From the NCBI GenBank assembly GCA_035772735.1, contig JASDFA010000003.1, positions 56,540,501-56,604,500 of the forward strand: 64,000 bases of DNA, in the 5' to 3' direction. A program made the translations under genes and the position numbers. This stretch comes from Datura wrightii (lineage: Eukaryota > Streptophyta > Magnoliopsida > Solanales > Solanaceae). Under the pieces are notes generated by a model, which was not told where the DNA came from, searched no databases, and saw only the letters and a list, made by a program, of their open reading frames with translations. The stretch's first letter is position 1. Every line of letters begins with the position of its first letter. This document shows, one piece after another, positions 46,528 to 58,212 of the stretch.

Positions 46528-47763
46528 TTAATCAAAATATTCAACTTCTTCATCAGGTGTTGCTGCCTCATCGCCCATGTCCGAGTCACCTCCATCGTCG
46601 TCATCGGACTCCACATCGGAGTCCTCCCGACGTGTCTCCTCGTCCATGGGGACGTCATCGTCTGTCGGCTCTACAAAGGCTGGCCCCACTCAGCATAGAG
46701 CCCTGGTGTTTTCGCCAAATGGGTAATCCAGCTAGAGCTGCCATAGCTCCTCCTCCGTGGCTGGTCTCCCACCGATCTGAAGCTGGAGCATTTGCATACC
46801 AAACATCCGTGCCATGTACTGGTCGTCACGAGCATGTCGCTCGCCAAGTGTCAGCACTGGCCCGTGTGTGGTGTCAGGGGCCTTAGTTTTGGTCACATCA
46901 AGGGCCCTCCGCTCCAACTGTGGGATGTAATCCAAAGCCTCTTCCTCAACGTCGAGGCCCCGGAGAAAGGTGGTGATTAGTTCCCCGAACCCATACCTGT
47001 GGCCCTGGTGTAGTCGGGCTCTCTTCATGGCGGATATGATGACCGCCCCAACATTAATCTCCAGTCCTTTCATCAGGGCATACACCAGGCACACACGGTC
47101 CCGGGTCACATCAGTTATGTGCACCCCCGGGATTAGGCACGAACAGACTATCTTCAGCCATATTCTGGCCTCCCTATTCATTTGAGAATACGACAGAGTC
47201 TGGTGGTAACCCCTTTCCTTATGTCTGCTCCATCTGGCTGTGGATCGAGCCCCACACAGTGTGCGTCTGATATCGACATATGGTGGGGTGATGTTCAGCT
47301 GGCGGAGAACGTGGGCGTCTGTGTCCCGCGCTCCGATGATGGCATTTAGCTGCTGGGGTTCCAGAGTGACTATCTGCCCTCTGGTCTTGATTGTGTGGCT
47401 TCTGATTGCCGGGTTCCAATTTGCATAGAACTCCTGGACTAGATGTAGTTTGCATTCCTTGGGCTCCTGAAATATGAAGCTGAGCCCAGCTGCCTCGATC
47501 CTTTGCACTATAAGGGGGAACTCCTGTGCTAATGGTTCCCATGCAATATGCTCCTCGGGGAAGTATTTGTTTTCTTTATGCTTGGAATACCACTTCTTCC
47601 CCTCATCAGTTACCCATCTAGTTCCGTATTGGCGGCGCTGGCCGCGTGGAACTGCTGGTGCAGCTGGGACTGTTGTGCCCAACCTAAGTCTTTTCCTCCC
47701 GGTGCCTGAAGTTGATGTACCTTTACCCTTATCCTGCCTAGTTGCCATTTTACCTGTCAACAC
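46528..47763 (-). pseudogene. B2 'putative plant transposon protein'-like ORF, one in-frame stop
   Basis: The frame starts at ATG 47763 (or MATRQDKGKG at 47748) and is open for 343 codons to a TAG at 46732 (EELWQL*LDYPFGEN). It continues in frame to EVEYFD at 46528, about 411 codons. It is very similar to the B1 protein, with FYANWNPAIRSHTIK, LNAIIGARDTDAHVLRQLNI, CLIPGVHITDVTRDRVCLVY and an acidic tail. The B1 stop position (about 14634) is open here and the B2 stop position is open in B1. The common ancestor was therefore probably intact. Function unknown. Confidence 0.75.
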
Positions 47764-49105
47764 AAATAAACAAGCGCAATGTCAAGCTAAATGAATATTA
47801 ACTTCGGCTAAGGTCGGGTTAACTAAGTTTACCCCACACTTAGTCCTTAGCTACAGTTACGATACTACGGCAAGAATAACTTTCTTTACACCAAAAACAA
47901 ACAACTATACAATTCATGCTTAGTGCGTTTGCAAAGAAAAATTCGACGGTATAACTTTAGCGTACTACTCAGACTTCATACAGCTAATCGCAATCACTAC
48001 CATCTTTAGCAATTCAACCATCGCACTTAGCAAAGAAAAACAACAAAACAAAAACAACAACAAAAATTCTATATACATAAACCTATACAACCAACCCAAT
48101 TTGAACAATTTTCAACATTTTCCCAAAAACCCGAGAATTCGTCGTCTATTACATTCAAACAATATTCTACAACGACTTATCTCATTCAATACATACAACC
48201 CGGCATATAATTCACAAATTTAACAAGTTACCAATTTCGATTCCAACAACCAAGCCCTAGAATTGAATTTCACAATCAAATTCGAATAATTCATGCAATC
48301 GAAAAGTTCAAACGATCATTACAACAATTCGAACTTTTATCAATCAAGGAATAACTCAAATTCATGCTAAATTTCGACTTAGGGTGATTTAGTTCACCTC
48401 CCATGCTTAAATTCGAATAAAATCGACAAAAACTTGAGAGATAATCAGAAAACATACCTCGTAGGTGAAGAACCGAAGAAAACTTGATAATACTTTGCTT
48501 TATACCGTGGCATGTTGATGGGCAAGGGAATTTTGGGTGTTTGGTCGCGGAGAAATGTAAAAATGAGGGAAAAAGGGGCAAAATCGGGGGTTTAAAATGA
48601 AGAAAACACGCGGGTCACCCGGCAACCCGGTGTGACCCGTCACAATTTATATGGCAACGTGTCATGGAGTGCATCGCGGTGCACTGCCTCCGTGACATGG
48701 AGCCATCGAGATAGCTTACTGGAATTTTAAAAAATTCCAGATTAAACCTCAACGTGTCACAGAGGGTAATGCGGAGATCCTCCTCCGTGACACGGAGCTA
48801 TCGCCCCAGCTCACTGTCTCTGCATTTTATTAATTTTTTCATACCTCGCCTTTTCCTTCACGATTCCGTGCACATTTTTCTCCGTTTAACCTGAAAATCA
48901 TCTCACTAAACAAAATTGGTTAGATTAATAGGTTTCACCTAACTAGAATACAAAAATACTAACTAAAACGCAAAAATTTTGTACTAAATCAAGAAAAATA
49001 AAAATAAAATCTATGTACACTTTACAAAATGAAAGAAAGAAAATTTTCACGGGTTGCCTCCCGTGCAGCGCCTGGTTTACCGTCGCGGCTCGATGTCCTT
49101 TATGC
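47764..49105 (-). other. B2 spacer between gag-protease and second ORF
   Basis: This stretch is non-coding and parallel to 14893-16223. The reverse-strand landmark GGGAGGCAACCCGTG is at about 49050-49066. A GTGTCATGGAG/CTCCGTGACA-type inverted repeat lies at about 48659-48700. The ORF at 48291-48581 is a shadow. Confidence 0.65.
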
Positions 49106-51389
49106 TCAATTGTCCGCTAGGGTGATGGACAATTTCTCACAATCATTGTCCTCCCCCCAGTAGTGCTTACACCTCTCCAGTGGTCTTCCCATCAACTCTC
49201 GGGAATCATCCATTTGTTTAGCATTCCCATGATCAATTACATTGATCACCGAGAGTTCTTCATTCACCATAGGGAGCTTGGGTGCTTTGTACACATCAAA
49301 CACCTCTACCTTGTCATGTGCTCGCATTGTAAGTTGACCCGCAGCTACATCGATTAATGCTTTCCCGGTTACCAAGAAGGGTCGTCCCAAAATAAATGGG
49401 ACTTCCGCGTCTGGTTTAAAATCCAGAACAAGAAAATCTACCGGGAAAATTAGGGAGCCTACTTGCACAAGCACATCCTCAACAAATGCCATCCGGCCTA
49501 GCTAAGGATCTGTCTGCCAACTGCAAGATTACGGTTGTAGGTCTAGGACTCCCTAGACCCAACTTTCTGAATACCGAAGATGGCATCAGATTTATGCTCG
49601 CCCCCAAGTCACACAATCCACGAGCTCGGATACTCTGCCCAATAGTAAGCTGGATAGTAAAACTTCCAGGGTCTTTTAGCTTCGTGGGCAGTCTATTTTG
49701 GATCCGGGAAGTGCATTCCTCCGCCAAAGCCACCGTGGCATACTCAGTCAAACGACTTTTGTTGGCCACGATGTCTTTAATGTATTTGGCATATTTAGGC
49801 ACTCCCTGCAAGACATCAATAAGAGGTAAATTAACATGTACCTGTTTCAGCACCTCCATGAATTTCTTGAAACACGCCTTGTCCTTGTGTTTCTTGAGTC
49901 GTTGAGGGAACGGGGGTGGATGTCTTTCTGTTTCAGCTTCTTTGGTCTTCCCCCTTTCCGCACTTTTCTCCCCCTCAACTTCTGCTGCTCCTGACTTTTG
50001 AGGTGGTCTTTCTGGTTCCACCTCCTTCAGCTGCAAACCACTCCTTGTGGTCACTGCATTTACCTGCTTCGGATTAGGATCTGTGTCGCTAGGCAGTCCT
50101 CCTCTGGGCCTTGTGTTTTGGGAACTAGCAAATTGCCCAAATTGATACTCAAGAGCCTTGGTCGCTAATTGATTATTTTTCACTTCGGCTGCCAATTTAA
50201 CATAGTCAGCCTGCAATTGCGCCTGATTAGCGATCATGGTCTTGAACATCTCCTCAATACTGGGTGATGGTGGTGGAGGAGGGGCATTGTGATTTCTGAA
50301 TTGAGATTGGTAGTTTTGTTTCCCTCCTTGATTTCTTTGCATACCCTGACCCGAACTTTGGCCTTGTTGGTTGTTGCTACCCCATGAATAATTTGGATGG
50401 TTTCTCCAATTTGAGTTGTAGCCACTACCATACTGCTGCTGATTTCTTTGTGCATTGCCCACAAAGTTAACCGAATCTGGGTTTGCTCCACAGCACTTAG
50501 CTGAGTGCTCACTGCTTCCACACATTTCACACTGCATTTGCTGGACCGCATTGACTGAAGCTGAAGGCTGGTTCAAATTCATGTTGCTGAAGTGGTTGTT
50601 CAATTGATTCTGTAAGGCAGCTATCTGTGCAGCGATAACTATAAATCCATCCACTTCCAGCACTCCTGCTGCTCTCCTTGCTCCACCTCGTGATGAATCA
50701 GCATTCCATTCTGGATTGCCCTGTGAAATCCGGTTTAGCAAAGTGTACAGCTCCTCATAAGTCTTTTCTAGCGCTTGCCCTCCAGCTGCTGAATCTAGCA
50801 AAATTTTGGTATGGGGTTCCAAACCCTCAATAAATGTGTGTACCAACACCTCATTGGACTGATGATGATGAGGACAGTCCCGCAACATGGATTTAAATCT
50901 TTCCCAGGCTTGATACAAATTTTCCCCCTCCCTCTGTTTGAAACTTAGAATTTGACTTCTAAGTCTGGCTGTTTTACCAGAGGGAAAAAATCTTATCAAG
51001 AACTTTCGTGCAAGATCATCCCACGTTGAAATAGAATTTGGTGGCTCAGCTTTTAACCACATCTTGGCTTCACCAAGTAATGAGAACGGAAATAATGTGA
51101 GCCGAACATAATCAGGTGGCACTCCAGCGGGTATATAAGTGTCACTTATCTCCAAAAAGTTTTGGAGATGTTGTTGTGGGTCTTCATGAGGGAGACCGGT
51201 AAATTGCCCGCTTGTGTGCAACAGTTGCACCATATTTTGCTTGAGTTCAAATCTCCCTCCAGGCTCTGGTTTGCGGATACTGGATGTTACATTGTTGGCA
51301 TGTGGGATTGCCACCTCGCGAACCGGCCTTGCTGCTGCTTCTTCGGGCACTAACACTGCCCTCACAACCGGTGGATTTTGTTGCTCCAT
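49106..51389 (-). pseudogene. gag: B2 gag-protease, one frameshift
   Basis: This is the best-preserved gag in the window. One frame runs from about 51479 to 49479; the first true ATG is 51389 (MEQQNPPVVR), since 51479 is a GTG. The N-terminal gag domain has GLPHEDPQQHLQNFLEISDT, TLFPFSLLGEAKMWLKAE, ARKFLIRFFPSGKTARLR and CPHHHQSNEVLVHTFIEGL. A zinc knuckle (CEMCGSSEHSAKC) follows, then a Gln/Asn-rich and Pro-rich linker. The aspartic protease shows LCDLGASINLMPSSVF, completed after a frameshift at about 49490 in 49106-49492 (VPFILGRPFLVTGKALIDV). It stops at LADN with no pol. Gag would form particles and protease would process them. Confidence 0.9.
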
Positions 51390-51617
51390 AATAGTCTGTC
51401 TGAGCAACTGCAGCTTCTTTTGTAGAGCTTCTCTGCGTTTACTATGAAATATACGTTCAGGCTCTATATAAGATTCCACCAGCTCTTTGTCTCTTGCCAG
51501 TGTTCACAGAAATCAAGTCTGCAAAATACAGGCTTAGACCAAGTTGTCAACACTTAAGAAAATAAAATAAAAATACAGTAAATTTACACTTAATACAATT
51601 TCACTAATTGCCTAGTC

Positions 51618-51635
51618 TCCCCGGCAACGGCGCCA
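51618..51635 (-). other. Primer binding site of B2, perfect
   Basis: Reverse strand TGGCGCCGTTGCCGGGGA, 18 bases, seven bases inside the LTR edge at 51642. This site type is usually assigned to tRNA-Asp in Athila/Tat elements (from memory). Confidence 0.9.
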
Positions 51636-51641
51636 AAAACT

Positions 51642-53069
51642 TGTTCGGTTGGTTATATGGGTATCTAAACCGACACGCAAGTGCACGTGGTCAAACAAGT
51701 AGTAAGTGGCTCAAGTAAGCCAAGTATCGATCCAAGGAGACTCAGGATAAGTGAAAAAATTCTTAAGTATACTATATTCTATCTCACTTCTAAATATGCT
51801 GACAACAACGTAACCAACAATTGAAAAGTTTGTTTTATAAATTATGTACTAAAACTACTAACAATTATTTACTTTGAATTTAAACTATGGTTATGAACAT
51901 GCCAAGGTTAAGAACATGTAATGAACTTGATTATAATCATAAATTGGTTAATCTTTCTCTTCCAGTTGCTAGCCAAGAACATTAGCCAAGAGATTAAAAC
52001 TCTCGTATTTAATCTCACTTAAGAATCATAAACCATCCGTCTACATTTCTGTGATCAAATGCAATTCATGACCTAGCAATACAATTCCGGTTCCTAAATT
52101 AACTAATACGGCTTTCAAGTATATTTCTATCAGGAAAGCACATCAAAACTCAATTTTCCCAAATCAAGTTAAGAATAATACCCTATCAATTCACAACTTT
52201 CCAATTTCGTGCTCTCTCGAGTGAAATCGGACTTTTTAGATATACATTAATGTCAGCCACACACCAATGCAGTAGAAACAAGAATTAATAGAACAACATG
52301 GAAGAAGAAGATGAAAAACCATATAATTCAATAATCAAAATTCATCACAAATGTTCATAACCTCAGCAAGGAAGGGAATTAGCCACTCATTTGTGGATTA
52401 ATCATCCTAAAACAAGTGTTAATCATACAAACAATTGAGTTAAAGAAGAAAGAAAGAGAGAAAAAACCCTGAACTTTTCGTCCCTCAACTGCCTGTAACC
52501 CACGTCCTTGCCCCACCAAGTCTGAATTATGAAAAATAAGCCTAAGTGTTCTATTTATACTAATGAGAATTTTTCCCGGAATAACAAGCAACGTGTCACG
52601 GAGTGCATTGCGGAGCACTGCCTCTGTGACACGGCCTGGGCGCGGACCCTCACTGGAAATTTGGGGTCCGGGAATAAAGCTTCAACGTGGCACGGCATGC
52701 AATGCTGAGGCTTGCCTCCGTGCCACGGAGCTGTCGCGAGGCTCCACTGGAATTTGACTAATATTTCACCCTCCAGGCAGAGTGCCTCCGCGATGGCAGC
52801 GTGCCACGGCTCCATCGCGGAGCCCCTTTATATTATGCAGTCCAATGCCTTTTTCGTGCTCGAATCCAAGTCCAACTCCGATATTGTTCCAACATGCATT
52901 TTAGCTCCTCAAAATCACATTTTACCTACAAAACAATGCTAATCATGTTGGTCAGTATAAATTCACATTTTATTACCAATTGCATGAAAATGTATACACA
53001 TTGCTAGATAAACAAGGCGAAACTGATACGTTTGAGTATCACTTGGGCATATAAATCTGCCCAAGATCA
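51642..53069 (-). repeat. 5' LTR of B2
   Basis: Same 1428-bp length as the 3' LTR. Reverse-strand TATAAATAG at 52551-52559, with the GTGTCACGGAG inverted repeat at about 52593-52634 upstream of it. The ORFs at 52379-53007 duplicate those in the other LTR and are not genes. Confidence 0.93.
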
Positions 53070-53550
53070 CTTACTCGGCAAAGTTTCAATTCGCCGGGCG
53101 TTTTTCAAGAAACTAACTCCGTAGGAATGCTCTCAGCAAGCTTATACGCTAGTACTTGAAGTTAATCGGAGTTTGGACGGCGTTTCATAGTGTATTCAGA
53201 TGAAATTTGATGAAAACTCTCATGTTCTCTCACTCTCTGGACGGTCTCATATTTTCCAATTAATTTCCAATTGAAACAAGATGATTTATATATAACTTGG
53301 TCAGCAGACACAGGGTCCGTGGCACGGACTTTGTCGCGCCAATTTGGCTCAGGCACGAAGGCCAACGTGCCAAGTGAGGTCCATGCCACGTTGCCCCTTT
53401 GGGCAGCTGGCCCGGCCTCCTTCCGCGTGGTCTCGACCCCGTGCTCACTCGACCTCTTCCCGAGCCCTTTCTCGTATGTATTGAAATCTAAAACTCTTAG
53501 CTAACACATACGTACGCCGACTAAATGTTAGAAATTTATGGGGTGTAACA
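53070..53550 (-). repeat. 5' LTR of element G, second part
   Basis: This continues the LTR cut at 43177 and aligns with the left LTR at about 35765-36244 (TTTTTCAAGAAACTAACTCC, ACACATACGTACGCCGAC). It ends GGGGTGTAACA. Confidence 0.88.
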
Positions 53551-53555
53551 AGAAT

Positions 53556-55815
53556 ACGACATCCGAAGCTGAATTCATACATATGTTGGGAAAGCCTCTA
53601 AACATGATGAGTTGATGGGACAAGACCCCAACTAACTCAATAAAATTTAATCTGAATACACATAAGGAATCTGAATAGTGTAGTCCTCGAGAGATGAGGA
53701 CTCACCAACAATGCAAACCCTAACTCTAATAAGCTGACTACGAGCAGGGCTGAACCTGAGAGCCGGGTCCTGTATCATGAAATGATACAACATAGAGTAT
53801 GTGGTCAGTATGTGGAATGTACCGAGTATGTAAAGAAGCAAAACCGCTAAAGTAAGTAAAATCATTTAAAGACAATGCATAATGTAAACATAAACATTAA
53901 GAATTTGGGAGTAGGGCTTGCATGTGTTCTTTCTGAGACCATGACCTCTTCATAACATAACATGACATAACATAACTTTATAACATCATAACTGAATCGA
54001 TTGAATCAAAGCTTAATTCTGACATTTATAAGTAAAGCTGAAAATTGAGCCAAACTTGTTCTAGTACAGGCATATATATATAAATCTCATGAATCATGAA
54101 TATGCATATCTAAAATTGTGAGGAACAATGGGAGACACGTCTTTTAACCGATATACCACGATAGAGCTTACGTGGTCCCAACTATCACACTCAAGTGGGT
54201 AGATCCATCCAAAGCCTTGCTAGGGCTAGGGACGATACCGTGATATCGATGTCAAGCTGAACGCCCATTCAAGCAGGGGAAGCTCACAAGAAAGGTCCCA
54301 AAGTCATAATGTATAAACCTACATTGGCGCGTAGTTCTGAGGCATAGGGTGATCAACCCTTAGCCTACTCGGTGCTAGACACTACCCCCAAGACATGCAT
54401 GTGCTCTACATCATTTATAACGAAGCTCAACATTGTCTATTGACGAAGCTCAATACTCAAATACATCTCAAATACAAAATAATGCATATGAGAAGCTTTA
54501 GCTCAAAACATACCACAAGCTGAAACTATAATTGGGAGTCTTCGCTCCAAAACCATGTGGTAAGCTAAGCATCGGAAAACTTTAACTCAAAACATACCAC
54601 AAGCTGAAAATGTAATTGGGAGTCTTCGCTCCAAAACAATATGGTAAGTTCAATTCGGGAAAATCATCATTCATACAAAACATGTGGGCTTTGCCCAAAG
54701 TTTTATCATACTTGGAAATACTCAATTCTCATTGAACACATAACTGTAAACACGGGTAGCTTCAAAACAAGCTTTTCATCATAATATCTCATCATCATCA
54801 ATATATTCATCACAAATCTCATCTTTCATGAACATCTCATCAATTGGCCTTTAATTTATAAAACTAGAATCATGATTTTGATTTAAAAACATTATAAAAA
54901 TTGCCCATGCTTCATAATTCAATAGTAAAATCATAATTAAATCATACCAATGTATAGGAGTAGGAGATTTATGCATTTTGGTTGAAACCCCATAGAGTAG
55001 ACATAGGAATATCATACTTTAGAGAGGGATTGGGAATGGGTGTGAAGGGAATCACCTATCCATAACCCTACATACCTGTTGGTAGCTGATTCTAACACTT
55101 CCTTAGATGCCCAATAAGAAATTGAAGAGAAATTGATGAATGCTAGGTTTGATCACCCTCTCAAGTCTTCTGCCTTGCATGCATGAATGAATAAGGCCTA
55201 ATAATGAACTTAACCCCTTTGAAAGTCACTATTCATAATTCAAAATGATGTAGTTTAGGCCTTAGGAACTTAGAAATTATGGGAAAGCCCTTACTAAATT
55301 CGTAAAAAATAACTGTCAAGTGGTCGCAATGAGGGACCCAACGACTCGTCGTCATAGGTCACGACTTATGGAGTTGTCCGTTAAGTACACTGTATCTGGG
55401 TTTTCCACGGGAAACCTCACAACCCATGGTCACCATCCGTGATGTACACTTCCTTGGCCTCGACAAATCTATCCATTCTTGATCACGAATCAACCCACGA
55501 ATTATGGGGTCTGACCACGACTTGTGGGGTCCTTACGTCAGGTCCAATGCCCCTTTTTCTTTTCTTTTCATAATCCTCCTCCCCATGACTGACCCAACGA
55601 CTCGTGGGGCCTGACCATGAGTCATGGTCATGCCCATGGGGTCTCATCTTCTCAAGTCTTCAATTTCATTCCATGGCCTTCCCCACGAGTCACATCACGA
55701 CTCGTGGGTTGATCTCACGAGTCTCCCCATGACTCATTCTGTGCCTGATGCCAAATTTCAACTTTTTCTCCGTTTCAACTCCCGTGTTTGATCTTTAGGC
55801 TTCGGGGGTATAACA
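53556..55815 (-). repeat. 3' LTR of element H, second part
   Basis: This continues 34031 and aligns along its length with 59525-61813. It contains clusters of ACGACTCGTGG-like motifs (55320-55760). It ends GGGGGTATAACA. Confidence 0.88.
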
Positions 55816-55849
55816 ATATCTCCCCCTTGGGAACATTTGTCCTTGAATG
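55816..55849 (-). other. Polypurine tract and degraded hairpin of element H
   Basis: On the reverse strand AAGGGGGAGATAT precedes the LTR start. The hairpin site (55834-55849) reads CATTCA-AGGA-CAAATG, in which two of six stem pairs no longer match. Confidence 0.7.
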
Positions 55850-56059
55850 TTGGAAAACACACAGAAAAGCAGAGAAAATGCAATTATCATATTCAAATAC
55901 TGATCAATTAAACCGAAAATTGATGGAATGACTACCTCCGACTCAGACCACATAGCTGAACTAATTTCATGATTCACATACACATCCGTATACATAAAAG
56001 AAACTTGATCACATGAACTGAACATGAAACTAAATAGGGTTTTAGGTCAAAACTGATAC

Positions 56060-56474
56060 CTCAAGCTGAAACTGATCCGGTAGAGAATAAATGTTGGTAT
56101 CTAGCCAGCATATTCACTTTGGCTTCCCACGTAGCTCCCTCAACATGCTGATTCCTCCATAACACTTTAATTGAAGCTACTTCCTTGTTCCTTAGCCTTT
56201 GAACCTGTCGATCCAATATTTCCACTGGAATCTCTTCATAACTAAGGCTGTCTTACACCCCAACACTGTCCACCGGGACAACTAGAGTTGGATCACCCAA
56301 ACACTTCTTCAAGAGCGATACACGGAATATAGGATGCACAGAAGCTAAATCAGAGGGCATCTCTAACTCATAAGCCACCTTGCCAACATGTCTTACTATC
56401 CTGTACGGGCCGACATAGCGGGGACTAAGTTTTCCTTTCTTCCCGAACCTCATCACTCCCTTCATGGGGGACAC
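56060..56474 (-). pseudogene. Element H integrase tail and chromodomain
   Basis: Frame 56253-56474 has MRFGKKGKLSPRYVGPYRIV and VHPIFRVSLLKKCLGDP. After a frameshift, about 56060-56250 gives VEILDRQVQRLRNKEVASIK and VLWRNQHVEGATWEA, the chromodomain-like module. It is close to the element E sequence at 9319-9747. Confidence 0.85.
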
Positions 56475-56499
56475 CCTCAGAAATACCTAGTCATCAACT

Positions 56500-57430
56500 T
56501 CAAATTCTAATTCTCTTCTTCTCACGTCAGCATAAGACTTTTGGCGACTCTAGGCAGTCCTCAACCTGTCCTTTATCAACTGAACCTTCTCCATTTCCTC
56601 ATGAACCGAATCTATCCCAATCATCACCACCTTACCAACCTCGAAACAACCAATGGGCGACCTACATCTCTATCCATAGAGAGCCTCAAATGGCGCCATA
56701 TGGATAGTAGAGTGATTGCTGTTATTCTAGGCAAACTCGATCAAGGGCAAGTGATCATCCCAACCACCTTTGAAGTCAATCACGCATGCCCTCAACATGT
56801 CCTCAAGAGTTTGGATTTTTTGCTCCGCTTGACCATCCATTTGCGGGTGGAATGCTGTGCTGAGTTTAACCTGTGTACCAAGTCCTTTTTGAAATGACCT
56901 CCAAAATTGAGAGGTAAATTGAGTACCTCGATCTGAAATGATGGATAAGGGCACTCCATGCAATCGGACTAACCCCCAGACATATAGTTTGGCATAATCC
57001 TCCGCCAAATCCGTGGTTTTAACCAATAGAAAATGAGCAGCCTTGGTCAACCTGTCTACCACAACCCAAATGGAGTCATATTTTGACGAGTACGCGGTAA
57101 ACCTATGATGAAATCCATATTAATTTCTTCCCACTTACAAGTAGGAATGTTGATATCCTAAGCACACCTCCCGGTCTCTAATGCTCAACCTTTACTTGCA
57201 GACAGTTTAGACACTTGGCTATGAATTCTGCAATATCTTTCTTCATGCCATTCCACCAATAGATTTCTCGTAAGTCACGATACATCTTGGTGGCACACAG
57301 ATGGATAGAATACTTGGATCCAAGAGCCTCATGAAACATACGGCTCCTTAAATCATTGACATCCGGAACACATAGGTGACCCTGGTACCGAAGCACACCA
57401 TCTCCCCCTTGGGAGAAGACCTCCACCTTC
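56500..57430 (-). pseudogene. Element H integrase
   Basis: Frame 57178-57426 holds the zinc-binding region (KYSIHLCATKMYRDLREIYW, MKKDIAEFIAKCLNC). Frame 56727-57062 holds the core (MVDRLTKAAHFLLVKTTDLA, VPLSIISDRGTQFTSQFWRS, KLSTAFHPQMDGQAEQKIQT). A frameshift at about 57090 lies between them. The forward ORF 56541-56897 is a shadow. Confidence 0.88.
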
Positions 57431-57480
57431 TAACTTTGAACGGCTTCCTTCAACGTTACCAAGATCGGGTCCTCATCTTG

Positions 57481-58203
57481 TCAAGATTTCACATCAGTCA
57501 CCGAGGACGATTCTGATCTGTTCTGTACAACAACATCGCCATCGGTTGAGTCAACCAACCTAACTCCCAACCTTGCGAGTCGATGTACATCTTTCACCAT
57601 ATCCTTCTTCCCCTCATCCATATGGGACACACTCTCTATAGAGAGTCTACTAAGTGCGTCCACTACCACATTAGCCTTACCCGGATGGTAAATGACACTT
57701 ATATTGTAGTTCTTGAGTAACTCCAACCACCTCCTTTGCCGAAGATTGAGTTCTTTCTGCGTGAACACATATTCTAAGCTCTTATGGTCCATAAATACAT
57801 CCACGTGGACCTCATACAAATTATGTTGCCATATCTTCAAGGCAAATACTACCGCTGCCAATTCAAGATCATGGGTCGAATAATTTTTCTCATGAACTTT
57901 CAATTGTCTAGAGGCGTATTCTATAACCTTCCCGTGCTACATCAACACACACCCAAGTCCAATCCTTGATGCATCACAATACACCATGAATCCATCGGTA
58001 CCCTTCGATAGTGTTAACACCGGTGCTGAACTTAGTCGAGCCTTGAATTCTTGGAAGCTCTTCTCACAAGCCTCCGACCATTGGAATTTCACCTTCTTTT
58101 GAGTCAATTTGGTAAAAGGTGCTTCAATAGATGAGAAACCCTCAACAAATCTTCGATAATAGCTGGCTAAACCCAAAAAACTCTGAAAATGTGAAGGACT
58201 CAC
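57481..58203 (-). pseudogene. Element H RNase H
   Basis: Frame 57937-58203 (SPSHFQSFLGLASYYRRFVE, FMVYCDASRIGLGCVLM) and frame 57481-57903 (NYSTHDLELAAVVFALKIWQ, VFMDHKSLEYVFTQKELNLR, NVVVDALSRLS) together form the domain. A TAG at about 57935 separates them. Acidic residues in YCDAS, HDLELAA and FMDHKSL are visible. Confidence 0.9.
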
Positions 58204-58212
58204 TGGTTTAGG

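Larger units (their letters stand above)
43178..53069 (-). mobile_element. Element B2, pol-less Athila-like LTR retrotransposon
   Basis: This is a full-length reverse-strand copy of 9892 bp. Its LTRs are 43178-44605 and 51642-53069, each exactly 1428 bp, with about 12 differences by eye (0.8%). Flanks CTAA (43174-43177) and CTTA (53070-53073) are an imperfect target duplication. The gene order is as in B1 and the PBS is perfect. RT, RNase H and integrase are absent. Confidence 0.92.
34032..53550 (-). mobile_element. Element G, Tekay/Del-like gypsy element, hosting B2
   Basis: The left (3') LTR is 34032-36244 (2213 bp). The internal region is 36245-41508 on the reverse strand. The right (5') LTR is 41509-43177 plus 53070-53550, about 2150 bp. 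Target duplications are ATAAT (34027-34031) and AGAAT (53551-53555), one change apart; the intact H LTR has AGAAT there. The domain order gag, protease, RT, RNase H, integrase, chromodomain is complete, but frames are broken. Confidence 0.9.

Noticed and set aside
53070..53074. CTTAC after the B2 right LTR as a leftover of element-internal sequence
   Set aside because: Internal sequence next to the other LTR begins CTTA too, but the G LTR copy (CTAACTCGG) explains the flank with one change, so an imperfect target duplication is simpler.
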